64,000 nt of DNA from Liolophura sinensis (Eukaryota; Mollusca; Polyplacophora; Chitonida; Chitonidae): the NCBI RefSeq assembly GCF_032854445.1, contig NC_088295.1, forward strand, positions 42,953,385-43,017,384. The letters are read 5' to 3'. Shown here one piece after another: positions 36,423-49,051 of this stretch (positions are counted from its first letter, which is position 1; each line of letters starts with the position of its first letter). A program made the position numbers and the translations under genes. A model generated the notes under the pieces. The model was not told the origin of the DNA, made no database searches, and saw nothing but the letters and a program-made list of their open reading frames with translations.

Positions 36423-37930
36423 GTGCTCACAGCTCAAGAGACCTCATGGTGTACAAAAGAGATCCAGATTATGCATGTTACACGTCACTGTGAACTTACA
36501 TATGGCATTGTGAATCGAGGTGAAGCTCTCCAAAGCTGTTGTGTTTTCCATAACGCTAAGCAATAGTGTTAACTATTAAAGTTACAAATGCCAGTGACAA
36601 AAGGAAATATAATTTCAGTATTCTTCACACTGTTTTTCTGATCTCTTGTGTGTTTTATACATGTGTATGTTGGTCAGTGTCACAAACTGAGGTTAATGCT
36701 GAATGGAAAGCCTTGTATTCGAAGTTCAAAATTCCTAATCTCAGTTGTCTCTGTGCTTTGTAACAGTGTTACAGACTTTTCAAAATTTATTGAACAACTT
36801 TAATTTATGTTTATCTAGGTCATGAATGAAGTAACTAAAACTGAAGATCAAAATGTGTGTTCCACCAAAATATAGTGTTTGTAAATAGCTTAGTCAGGTT
36901 GTTTCTATAAAATTATGAAATTTGTGGTAGAAACATTGTGATGCTCATAAAGGAGATACATGGATATCCCATTCCCTGCATATTGAAGTTATCTTGGGTT
37001 GGTATGTAGCCATGATGGAAGAACAGCTGCTTTCCGAATAAAACTTATTTTAGAAACAAAACAGATGTAATTGTGATGATTGAACGAAGCTGTACATTGT
37101 AAATGCAAATCACTGCTGCTTTTTTTTTCGTGTTTTTTTGTTTTTTTTAACAAGCCATTCACTATTGAGGCTACGTATATGTACTAATCAAGTTACTGCC
37201 CTCTCTGTCGGTCTTTCTTGTGCTTGTAATTGTGTTGGTTTGTGATGAGCTTGACTTGGTTTCCTGCAGCTATAGCCAGCGTCATCCCTAATGTAAGAGG
37301 ACGATGTGGTGTAACACCAACCAGATGTTGGATACATAATCTTAACATCTGCTTTTAATACTAACCAAATGATTTATAAACAGTTAGTATGACATTCTTT
37401 GAATGATCTGGCAGTTTAGGTGAACTAAAGTACATATAAGCAACATGGCAGTTTGTAAAATGCACGTACCTTTTTCATGAAACTTGCATGTAAAGATCAT
37501 CTTCCTGTCGGCAAGGTTGATACTTGCTAAAGGCTTCGTAATCGTGTCAGACATCACTAGCTTGATTAAATGAGGATGTGTAAAGATATGCTTCGCCCAC
37601 TTCCACAAAAATCAATCAGGCTTTTGTTTGTGAGCAGTCGTTAGATTACCACAACCTTTACGCAAGACTTGAAGTCTTACTTGCACACAGAAATTTATAC
37701 CGTGACTGTTATTTGCACACCTGTGACGGCCCCCCTCAATTTGGAAGGCTATGTTTATATCTGGGACATTTTTGTTCCTGTTTGTATGCACACATTTTTG
37801 TAATCAGTGTAATGCAATTTACAAATTTAGGCCATTGTGACCTTATTGAAACAGACCAAGCGGAACAAGGACAAAACATAAAACATGCACGTAGCATTTT
37901 AGACAAGTTAAAAATACTTCTTAAGTACTG
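36423..37930. other. SON-DONSON intergenic / 3' UTR region
   Basis: No coding exon. It holds the probable SON 3' UTR end (AATAAA at 37037), a T-rich tract at 37120-37150 and a SINE-like remnant near 37260-37320. About 2.3 kb separates the two stop codons. Confidence 0.6.
37037..37042 (+). other. Polyadenylation signal, SON
   Basis: AATAAA about 1.2 kb beyond the stop codon, followed within 50 bases by TG-rich sequence. It is the best candidate before the DONSON 3' end. An earlier AATAAA inside the SINE tail near 36410 is an alternative. Confidence 0.45.
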
Positions 37931-37933
37931 GTA

Positions 37934-37939
37934 TTTATT
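37934..37939 (-). other. Polyadenylation signal, DONSON
   Basis: AATAAA on the minus strand, about 150 bases past the DONSON stop at 38093. Confidence 0.4.
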
Positions 37940-38092
37940 TGAATATCATTTACAGAATTACTCGATTCAATGTAAATATTAGATTATAAATTATGGTATA
38001 AAAGTAAAATAATTTACACAGTAAAATTATCTGAGTTATTAAAAATAGTTCCTCCTATCATTTTAAAGCATACATCTATATCCTCATTAATA

Positions 38093-41000
38093 CTAGTAGC
38101 ACTTCCAGAAGAATTTACTCTGGGAAAATTCAAGTTCTTTCACAGTCCCAGTTTGGGGTGTTCCTTGAGTGTCAGTGTTCAATTCAGTGGTTATGGACTG
38201 GTGTGGTGGACTTGCATTATCATTGCCCTGCGTGGAGCTGTGGAAGGCAGCATTGAATGGTACAGTGGCCTCGTGGTTGTGGAAGGTAGCCGTGTACTCC
38301 CCATCCTGTGTGGACTTAAACAGCTGTGAGATAGCCTGGAGGTTTTGAGGTAAGATTGGACCAGACACCTCCAGCACTCCATAACTGGTGACCACACCAG
38401 CTTCATCTTGCTGCTTCACGGATGACTGCTTCACCTACAAGCACAATATTACATCATATTACATACTAGTTAACAGCTACGAATTGTCGTGGGTTTTCCC
38501 CCCGGGATCTGCCAGTTTCCTCCCACCATAATGCTGGGGACCGTCGTACAGGGTAAATATTCTTGATTACGGCGTAAAACACCAATCAAATACATAAATA
38601 ATAGTTAACAGCACATGCAACACAGATTAGACTTATGGCAAGGAAAATCTGTACTTCATTTACACAAGTAATTCATTCCTGATGAGCCTAAATAATGTGG
38701 AAGGAAAATACATCAAAAATTGCACTTGAATCACCACTTTAGCCTATTGGCAGCCTGTGTCTGAATCTTACTTCACACCTGTGAATTTTAATTCTAGTTC
38801 ACCAAGCTACAGGTACATGTTTTGCACATAATTTATTTTCCAGCTCAATACGCAAAACTTGCAGATAGAGCAAGTTGGTTTTCAAAATGTGATCTGACGT
38901 TCCACAAAATGATGAATCTAATATCTGAAGCATAACAGGTGGACAGACTAAAATTAATATTCCTTGCTTGCAGAGAATGTGTAGAATAAAAAGAACAATA
39001 CAAAATGTCACTCAAGTGAAGTGACCTTGAGAGACTTGAGTGTGGCCCCCCTAAATCCCACAGGCGACAGGATGGTTGGTGGGAGGCCTGTCTGAGGCCC
39101 ACTGCTGGCCACACAACTACGCCAGTTCAAAAGGAAGTTGAACAAAGCCTGGACATTGCTGCCCTCCACATGGACCAATGACTGAGGTCGATTGTCTATA
39201 GCTCTGAAACATTCACGCTGTCTGGAGGAATCTCTGTTAAGGAACAATTTCAGAGGCACGAGAAGAGCTAATATTTCTTGTTCCACTCATACACCAGGAC
39301 ATGGAAAAGATGCAAACTGGTTACCAGAAAGATTAAGACTTCCTGTTTTCAGCAAAACTGTTGGATAACCCAAAATGTAATTAACACCAAAAATTACAAG
39401 ATAATTATTTATATGTAGTTGTAGTTGCAACATTTCATGTCTCATAACTTATAATAATCCAGATATTAACACACCTTTACATATGCATATAAAATTTTGA
39501 ATGACTGCTTTTACTTGGCTGAAAGTTTTGGATACAAATTACACTAGAACCACGCATTCCATGAAGGATGCTGAAAATTCACAACCTCCAACAATTTTGT
39601 AACAAACAAATGAAATCTACAAGGATACATCTTGACTTTGTTGGGATCGAGGGAGGGAAAGTTAGCCTTGTTCAGTCCAATGCTCTCCAGCCACACTGAG
39701 GCTGCAGTATCATCCTCGTTATCCAGGTCCTCGTCGCCCGTCCCTGATCTGCCAATACCACAATACACATAGCCATTTACCAATACTGTATCAATACTTT
39801 GGCAAGGGCAGAGGTTGAGTATTTTGGATGAAAGAAAACATTTTCAAACATAACAAAAAATAAAACTTACAAAGAAGCCTTCGAATTGGACAACCTGGCG
39901 ATGCATCCATATTATGAAAACTCCATGGATTTATACATATAATGAGGTAAACCATACTGTGACTGATGCAAGAAATTGAAAGGTGATACAAAAATTTTTG
40001 TCCAAGAACCTACATATTCTCTTAATTCATGCTTGAACAACTCATATCCACCATGCTGACCAAACTAGAAACTGTATACATGTATATTAAATTCTCTTTA
40101 TTTTCCTGCAGAGTATACCTTATACATCTCACAATAAGTTTCTACCACAAAGTTTATGTCATGTCAATATGAGCTGGAGCTGAACACATAACCTTATTGG
40201 TGTCATAAGATTGCAAGATACCCTAGACGGCAACTTTGAAATCTTTGAAAGAAATAACCAAGTTCACAACTTACTCTTTCTTCTCAACCCCATTCTCCAC
40301 AGAGTTGCCCTCACTATCCACTCTCTGCTTCTCCAACAATGGCAATGTGAACTCAATTCCTGAAATAAATCATTTTCAATCAAAATTGCAAAACTAGTAT
40401 ACTTCAGACTATTCAACTTCTGTGTTAACAAAGTGGTGCAAGTTGATGTGGAAGTTCTTACTCATGTAAGCAAAAACTTCAATTAATGACCATGCAACCT
40501 CAATCAGTCATGGTGTTGCTTCCTCTATGTTACAGCATCATCCCATTACTGTCACTCGCCACATTCATTACCCAGAGCAGTGCATTAAGAATTCAGAGAT
40601 GACATAACATAGGATCCATGCAGCATGATATATGATAAATTCTATTACTTTCCAGGATCTTTCCAGATACAATTCCAGAACTTTTGCTACCAGTTCAATT
40701 ACCCTCGGCCTTGCTTAGTGCTTTCCACTTTTTGGCAGACATTTGACTATTCAGCCATTTGCAAATATTTTGCAGTGCTACCATGCATCAACAACAAAAT
40801 AAAATCTTAATTTGCCTAAATGTCAAAAATTTGAAACCTAAGACAAGCTGTCTATGAGCAGTTTGTCATTTTAATCAAAGAAATGTAATGACCTGCACAT
40901 AGTTTCCATGACTTTCAAAGAGATTTAATGACTTTTTTAATGACTGGAAATTTTCATTCTCATTTCCATGCTTTTCAAGGATTTTGCATGAACACAGTAA

Positions 41001-44000
41001 TTACCCACTCAGCCACAATGTTCTGAAACCAGCTTGATACATACTTAAGGCCATCACCAAAAACTTTTTAACAGAGCTTTTAATGATGCCGTTAATATTC
41101 CATTACTTGCAGCACAAGTATCTCTCGTGATTTTTACGATAAACAAATGTCATACTGTTTAGTGATGTTTCAATGTACTCCAGCACCTGCTTACCTTCAT
41201 TAGCTAATGCTTCTCTGAAGCCCCGGGTAGTGGGTGTGACCACACCCCGCAGTGTCTCCTGCTGGGTACCTGTCGTCAGGAACATGGCTGTGAATTGATG
41301 GGCACACAGGTAGATGTAAGGACAGTACCTCGCCCTCACCAGGTAAAACGCAGAAGTGAAGCTTTCTGCCCTGAAACATGTTCACTGGAGGTCAGGATCT
41401 ACAGTCTGTGTGAGCTATGATAGATATAATCTCAACTCAAGCTCTGCTCATGTTGGACAACATGCTGTAAACCTCTACAAGTGGAAAATATTACTACCTT
41501 TTTACACCTGAACACAGCAAATGACCAAAAGTAGCCATTTCATATCAACTGAAACCCAGCTAACATCTGGTGGCAGTATTATCATGCCAGTTTACTGATG
41601 TCTGATCCTGTTGTGGCTTGTCATGCTGCTTCCCCAATAATTTCAGAGCAATTATCGTATTTTAAACAGCAAACCAAAGTAAAAAAGGGAATAATTTCAC
41701 CATCATGATGTATCAAAGTTGAGGCAGAAATTCTGTTAATGCTAAAAGATAATATTTTCACATTATATCAATGAATGCTGAAATTTTGCATCACTTGAAC
41801 AATTTTGTAATAAAACAACCAACAAAATTTATTTTAGGAAGTGTGATTAAGTTTTCAATATTTTAAATATCCCCAAATTAAAGCTCCAGATAATAGAGGT
41901 TCATCTTAAATAGAGAAAATTTTGTCCCGTGCCTCACAGATCTTGAACCACAGGGTGAGGGCAGGGCATCAAGAGTTGATAAGAATTTACCAGTCTGTCC
42001 TGAGAGCTGCCAGCACATCATCATCTGTGGTCATCAGAGCGGCACGACTGTACAAACAATACAACATACAATAAAAGCATGTTACTACCCTAAATGACCA
42101 CAAATTTCGTCACTTCATTTTTTCATGATTCTACCCCAGTAACATGTATTTCAAATTGCATGTGAAATCCAGAGAAATGTCTTTGTTGTCTGTTGTCAAT
42201 ATATGTTGACATATACATTTGTAACATTCATTTTGAATTTCTATGAAATCATTCAGTGACACCGTGGCTTTTCTCTCTTTACAAATTCTTGCGTCATCCA
42301 TAAAAATATTTCTACAGAATTTTACTATCTTAAACTTTAGCATCAAATTTTCATCTTCGCAAGCTCATTCATGTTTCTGCACCTCACAAAAATAGAACTG
42401 CTCCACATCAGCTGGTATTCCTCGAAGAACCTTTAATTTTTGGATGTGATCGTTGCTTTGTTCCATAAGACTGTACTTCACTCACTTCAGAACAGCTGTC
42501 AATAATTAATATTGGTGGACTTGAAATCAACATATACTGACAACAGACAACAAAGAAAATTCTTTGGATGTAAATCAAGAACAGCGAAGGCAATTATTAT
42601 CTCACACACTGCGACTTTAACCAGAAGATTCCTCTCAAGCAGAAGAATTAGAGCACTGTACAAGTTGGATCTATGTTGTGAATGGAGAGAGTAGTATCTG
42701 TACCTGACTCTGTTGTTATCTCCAGTCATCCTAGGGAAGAGCTTCACCCAGGGCAGGCTAGGGTGGATCCAGTACATTATACTTCTCTGGAACTCCTTCC
42801 CTGATGACTGTCCGCACTCTGTAATATCTACCTTTGGTTCCTATACAAACAAAAAAAATTCTGGGTACTGTTGTTTGTAATAGGCTGTTACCTTTCATCA
42901 CCACAAGAATGCTTATGGCATATGACAACACACTGTAAGTTATGTATGCGTGTATGTATGTGTGTAGGCTTTGGATTTTACATCGTACTTTACAATTTTT
43001 GAGTCATATAACGAGGAGAAAGCTCCTTTTTTGTGGTAGTCGGCAAGGTACAAGTGTACATACAGTGTAGCATATAATACTGCATGAAGCCTTCCTCCTG
43101 TTCTACCTTCCGGATTTAACTACCCTCAATGATTAAACTTTTGTCCTTGACTAAGTTGCTCATTTTTCCAGATTCTGGGAAAAATCTATTGATTTTAGAA
43201 AGGTGTTTTTGGGGTTTGTTTGGAAGGTAGGGTGATATCCTACTGGGAAAATGTAATGTTCTGCGCCAGAGGTAATATCTCAAGACATTTATTTGCCTCC
43301 AAAAATGCTCTTTTCTGGTCAAATTTTTAGCTCATTTAGTTTAAATGAGCCTAAGCCTCTGAAAGCAATCAACTATATTTCAATCCTAAGCTCGACAAGA
43401 AAAGAATTTTTGGACACTGAAATCGACACTTCCATGAACACCATTCACTTTCTCTATTATACAAGTCTTATTCTGTAATAGCAAGCTAAAAAAATGCATT
43501 GGAATTTGCTGTGATATTTCTTTTTGATTCTGTACTGAGAAAAGCAAAAATGAAACAGAAATACAAAGAGACTTTACCTTGAGCTTGGTAATGAAATCAT
43601 TCAAGCCCTGTGCCTCCTCTAGAGATTTGAGCGTACAGCACCAGGAGAAGGACTTGGGTGACATGAAGCGTACTTTCTGCTTCAAACACCAGTCTATGGG
43701 TGGCTCATCCCCTCTACTCCAGCCTGTCCCTAGCTGACCTCTTCTCTCAGACCCTGAACCCTTAGGTTCAGTCTGTTGGTTACATATAAGACACATCACT
43801 CAAACAGCTTTGTTAAGGCTTGGCACAATTGAACAGGTCATGTGAAATGTCCCCTTATATACCTTCTGCCAAGTTAAGGTTTGCCCCTACCCCTAACCCC
43901 CACCCTGATCTCAAGGAGGTCCCCCCACACTGCAATCTTATCTGTGCATTTTAAAGGATCAACTTCTTATGTTTGTCGCTTCAGATGACATGGTAGTTCA

Positions 44001-47000
44001 GGTTTATGAATGTTGATTATACATTAAAAATACAGGTATGTCTAACAGACTCAAACAGAGAAAAGGCCATGAGGGGGGTCACATCCCTTACTCTGCATGT
44101 GCACATTTCCCCTTTTGTTTATATCTTAACCACTTAACCAGAGTCTGATGTCATGCCAGACACCTGCTGAGCTTCATTCTGAACATACCAGACAAGTTTT
44201 GGAGAAAAACTGCGTCTTGTCTGCTTGGAATGTTGGGTAAGCCATTTGATGTTACCAACATCTATCAGAGATTTTTTTGCCCTCTCCAAGCAAGAGGAAA
44301 ACTTAGGATAAGGAAAAGCTCAGCATTTTTCAAGTGAACATGCATATTAATTCAAAATGATCCATTCATTCACCTTATAGTGCCACTCAGATCTGAGATC
44401 TGTTTCATTCTTCCCAGCTTAGCTTTACAGGAATACAGGTCTGTACTCTTTCATTCATTAACCTGGAAATAGGTCTTTTTGAGTGTGCTGTCCTTATTTT
44501 GTCAAAGCTGTACACTACACTTGCTTTCTGTATTCCTGCATTACTTCTAACTTCAAGTTATCTAGTAATTCATGAATAATAAAGACCGTATAAACATCAC
44601 AATTATCGCAAATGTACCTGACGCTACGGCAGCGAGCCAAACATTGCTAACAGCCATATCAGATTTGAGACCATCTCACTCTACATCATATAGATGATAA
44701 ATTTCTGGAATGATTGGATTGAAACCAATGAAATGTCCACCCCTCAAAGGGCGATTTACAAATTGTTTGGGATGTCTTAACTTTCATTTGTGTGTTAATA
44801 ATGGAAAGGAACCATAATCAACTACATGTATTGTGAAAAAAGGAGATGATCTGAATATTACGAAGAGCAGCCAAGATGCTGTCCAAGCGGATGCATCGGT
44901 TACATTTGTGTTAATCAAGATGTTACGGTTTTTATTATTCACGCATGATGAGGTGATATGAATTCAGAATTATTTTAACATCATGGGACACCTCTTTTTG
45001 TAGCATACAAGGTTGGGACTTCGAGGACAGCACAGGTGACAGGGCCGAGTTCCAGGTTACTGAATTAGTAGCTAACATGAAGTCAGAATCTTTACCATTC
45101 AGGGCAGTTAATTTGGACGCTAAAGTGATAACATGGCCAACTAGTCTGAGAACTAAATGCCACTCAGAGTTTTTTGTGATGTTTGATTACTTAAATAGTA
45201 GAAAAACTAAAGTACTGACATGAGAAGTGTCATTTTAAGTCTAGGCAATGTGTATGTTTTAACATACCAAACATTGGGTAAAACATAAACACCACACTTT
45301 CCACTAGAATGACTTATGCATGAAAAAAATCTTATTATCTTTATGCTTAGGGAAAACAAAGGGAAGACAGGCTTTAAAATTTATGGCCAAACTATATGGA
45401 TAGGTAAGAATTTTTTTTAACACGTTTCCTACAACAGTTTCATCATTTCTGACTTACTGTCTGTCTAGGTTGTGGCACATCTTCATCTGTCCTTGTAACT
45501 TTGCATGGCCTCTGCATGAACTGAATCTCTTTCTCTTTAACCTGAGCAGACATACAAGAACACAATCATGTGATGACTTTTCTAAACAACAGTTACTTGG
45601 GATAGAGCTCTGAGTGAATATAACTACTGTAAATTTTCAATCCTTTCAACCACTGAAGCACTTTTTTCAGTGTATTTCAGGCATATAAGTATTATGAAAA
45701 TAACATCATAAATTATTAGTGTGTCAATAAAGATGCAAGCTTCTTAAATCTGCACAAATTATTTCTCTGCACGCCATAGTTCTCTCAGAGTGTTTCAAAA
45801 TATTGGTTGCAGGCACGATTGAAAAGGTTGAAGAATTAGGGTAATGGATAACTAAATCTGCTGGACCTAAAGTCTTAGTATGCATTAGTGTGACAAAAAA
45901 AGTTTTCCTCCCATCTACAAAAATATTTCAGCATTCATTTTAACATGGGAGACTTTCCTATTGTAGAACTATTAGAACTGGTGTGGTACAAGGCTACATT
46001 TTTTTATCAACAGTGATGTATGAATCCCTGACTAGCATATTGCAGTTTTAGTTATGTATTTATTTTATTTTAATTGAGTTTAACTTTGCACACTGTACTC
46101 CACACATAGTATTCACTTACACAATGGCAGTCAAATTTAAGGGTGGAGAAAACCAAAGTGCATGGATTGGAGTAACCCACTGACCTTCCCCAGGTACCTG
46201 ACAAAACTCCTGGCAAAAAGCTGCACCTGAACCAGTGTAAGTTGGATTCAACAGCAGCTCAAAAATGCCTGACTGATGTGAACTCCCAGCCCCCCCTCCC
46301 CCCACCCCCATATAAACACAACATATTTATTAATTTATTTAGTGAATAACTGTCAGAAACTTAAATGAACTGGGGAAATGAGAAAAATAACATGAATGCC
46401 AATATCACTGATGCTAAAATTGGCTGTTGTAAAGACTAGGGTTATATTTACGTGTAACTTTCTATGTCACTACTTCATGATTCACTGAATGAGGTTGGCC
46501 TTTTTTAGATGTAGTTCACGAGACAAAAGCATGTGACACACGCACATACGTATTCAACCCTAACCATCTTCATCTGTGTTAAAGGCATCTAAAAACCATG
46601 TTCTAGCACATCAATTTGAGTGGTGTAGTGGTACAAACCACCAGCTACAAACCCTGACATGCTGTCTGATGGAAGTTCGAATCCAGAGCATTTCACAACA
46701 AGTTAAGTAAATTCTTTTAAAAACAGTATAAATCGCAAAGCGTCGTTATACAAATGACAGAGACTAGAATAATAAATGCCTTATTTACGCTGTTTTTCTT
46801 TGTATGCAAACTGAACATCAATCCCCCCAATCAATCTTAACCAATGAAAAGTCAGTAAAAGCATGTGACCGTGGGAAAAAAAAATGACATCAGAATTCAC
46901 GTGGAAATCAACACGTAAATATACCCCTAATCCTTACAACTCCTCCTAAAATTACAGTTGCTGTATGATTACAACAATGATAGCACTTGGTTGTAGTTAA

Positions 47001-47427
47001 AAATAGAGGTAATTTTAATACTAAAATCATTTAGGATGATAGGTGGGGACCATGTTTATTGTACCATGTCTGAGTGCAGTGCCTTGTCAGATTTATCTAG
47101 GGCTTCAAACAGGTTGCTACTACACTGCCACTCGCTTGGCTGAACAGGAGGTGAATCAACAGCAATGCTATTATCTTCATCTCTCTGACAACTGTTGTGT
47201 TTCTTTGCTAAAGGGAGATCATCCTTTGCACAGCCAAATGGATTTCTTCTTTTCCCAGAATGCGACTTCAGGTTTGTGGAGTCGTGAAGTGCTTGCTCCT
47301 GCGATGAAGAATCCCTTCTACGCTGCACCATTCCTCCCAAACTGCTTTTTCTTTTCCGCCGATGAAGCTTCATAATATCACATGGCCTTCGCCATTCTGC
47401 CTTTGGTGACTTTGCCGGAGAACTCAT
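38093..47427 (-). CDS. DONSON: DONSON homologue, replication fork protein
   Basis: Ten coding exons in transcript order: 47427-47065, 45541-45458, 43772-43578, 42840-42704, 42047-41991, 41370-41195, 40359-40275, 39748-39629, 39233-39026 and 38434-38093. Phases match throughout, giving 588 residues (the human protein is about 566). DONSON helps deliver GINS for CMG helicase assembly and protects replication forks in the nucleus. Conserved blocks: the basic N-terminus ending KRRNPF, PIDW plus SLEEAQGL, MYWIHPSLPWVKLFPRM, YCPYIYLCAHQFTAMF, TPTTRGFREALANEG, SSGPQTGLPPTILSPVGFRG and the EVSGPILPQNL block. The ATG is preceded by an acceptor at 47444, so a 5' UTR exon lies upstream. An in-frame alternative acceptor at 39203 would drop ten residues. 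The last-but-one donor is a weak GTCACT. The C-terminal extension after the conserved core is shorter than and unlike human. Confidence 0.92.
38487..38612 (+). repeat. SINE 3' fragment in DONSON intron
   Basis: GTCGTGGGTTTTCC, GTTTCCTCCCACCATAATGC, ATATTCTTGATTACGGCG and TAAAACACCAATCAAATA match the SINE 3' half. Confidence 0.8.
43128..43340 (-). repeat. Dispersed repeat family B, reverse copy in DONSON intron
   Basis: Reverse-complement match to the central part of 11090-11400 (GACATTTATTTGCCTCC, GGAAGGTAGGGTG and AGATTCTGG in plus-strand reading). Confidence 0.6.
46617..46690 (+). repeat. tRNA-like sequence, probable SINE head or tRNA pseudogene
   Basis: GTGTAGTGGTACAAACCACC resembles a tRNA 5' half with D-loop, and AAGTTCGAATCC is a B-box. 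The 3' acceptor pairing and anticodon arm do not form a clean cloverleaf, so a functional tRNA is unlikely. It lies in the first coding intron of DONSON. Confidence 0.45.
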
Positions 47428-47444
47428 GACTGTTGGTTTTATTT

Positions 47445-49051
47445 CTGCAAAACAATGACAGAAGGAATGAGTTAAAATCACAAACAGCATAGAAATAATT
47501 TAGTTTATTTCTTTATTTGTTTTCCTGTTTAGGATTTCTCACAGCCTAAAAGCCATGAGGGGATCTCCAGAACTCCCCAAAAATAAACACCAATATGTCT
47601 GTTATTTAAAAAAAATTTGCCATGTAACATGTGTCTACATCCTTTTCTTGCACTTACACTGTTGTGAACGTATTGCCCAAAACTCTTTCACAGCCACAAA
47701 GCCGAAGTGCCAAAGAGCCATTTTCCATGTCCACAATTTACATGGTTTGAGGGGAAAAACTCTGCAGGTCTAGTGCGTTTTAAAGGTATGGGTTTTTTAA
47801 TCACTAGGACACACAACCTGGACCAGGAATTGTAGATTCCCTCACTCTCACTGCTTGTGAGGCCTTGTTCGGCAACGCTCGAGTGGCTTCAGTTTCAGTT
47901 TGCGCAGTGTAACATTCAAAGAAGACCACTTGTCTGTTTCCCACCAATATGCCATATATGTGGCAAAGTTTGTCATTACAACTTACCAAAGGTCTGGTTT
48001 CTTCTACCCATAAAACTGACTGCCAACCTCTTAGTGAAAAATTCTTGAGTATGGCGATCAGCAATAATCAAAGAAATAAATACATATGATGTCTCTAGGT
48101 CTAATGTCATACCGGTAACGCTTATTAGCAACAACAGCAAAATATAAAATCCATGAGCTTAGTACTTCTTTAATTTATCAAGATATATCTCTTCTCGTGT
48201 GTTGTAAAGACTAGGTTGCTGTGAGGGGGTAATTCAATGAAGAATCCCATCTACGCACTGAATATCTGAGAAGTGGGTGAGCGAACAACAAATGCAGTAA
48301 CTTTTACAACTTCGCCACTACCTGGGGTGTTCACATTATCGTGATCATGTCATCTGACTTCTACAGGCAGCTGATTCGATATTATTTGCTCTAGGAATGA
48401 AGGCCGACATAAAAATCGGGCAATGAAATAAAAAGAACATATCCCAGTCAATTACCGCCGATTAATTTCCCCGTCTGTTACGCCTTTCATTCAAGTACAC
48501 GCCATCCCAACCTACAAAGCTATAGAATGTGTTCACTGAAAATCCCCGCTAAATTGATACAGGTATGGCCATTTGAAAACTACCCTAGGAAAGTTATTTT
48601 ATTTCGCATAAATTTTCAGGTAAGAAATGTAGGTATGACAGATCAAAAGTGTGAGGGCGTAAAACTTACAGCTTTTCATTCATAGAAGTGAATAAAATAG
48701 AGGTTAAGACATTTTTTCAGACTTGTGTTTACATTGTATTTTATTGTGTATTTGTTTGATTTGAATTCAGTGATGCAGCAACACCATTCACATTTAAAAT
48801 ACCACTTAGCGTTTTTATTGTTCGCTTTATACATATAATGCTTAACTGGCAATTAATAAATAGAGCTAACTTTCTAGAATACTGGACGGCACAGGCCAAC
48901 TGATGCTGTGCACAGAGATAGGGTATGTACCTGTTGCCGGTACTGAGGCGTAAGACCGTAGGGTAGATTTTAAGAGGGCATTGGCTACTATGGTCGTCAG
49001 TGGTTGTTGTCTGTCCCACACCTATAGGTCGCACCTCTGTTGGGTGCCGTG
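47445..49051. promoter_or_regulatory. Divergent promoter region between DONSON and MGST3
   Basis: The 1.6 kb between the DONSON ATG exon and the first MGST3 start codon must hold both upstream regions and at least one DONSON 5' UTR exon. No TATA box or first exon could be fixed. A forward SINE 3' fragment (GTGAAAAATTCTTGAGTATG and tail) lies at about 47995-48090. Confidence 0.5.

Noticed and set aside
46617-46690. Functional tRNA gene
   Set aside because: B-box present, but no clean cloverleaf, acceptor stem or terminator run. Other tRNA-like sequences here are SINE heads.
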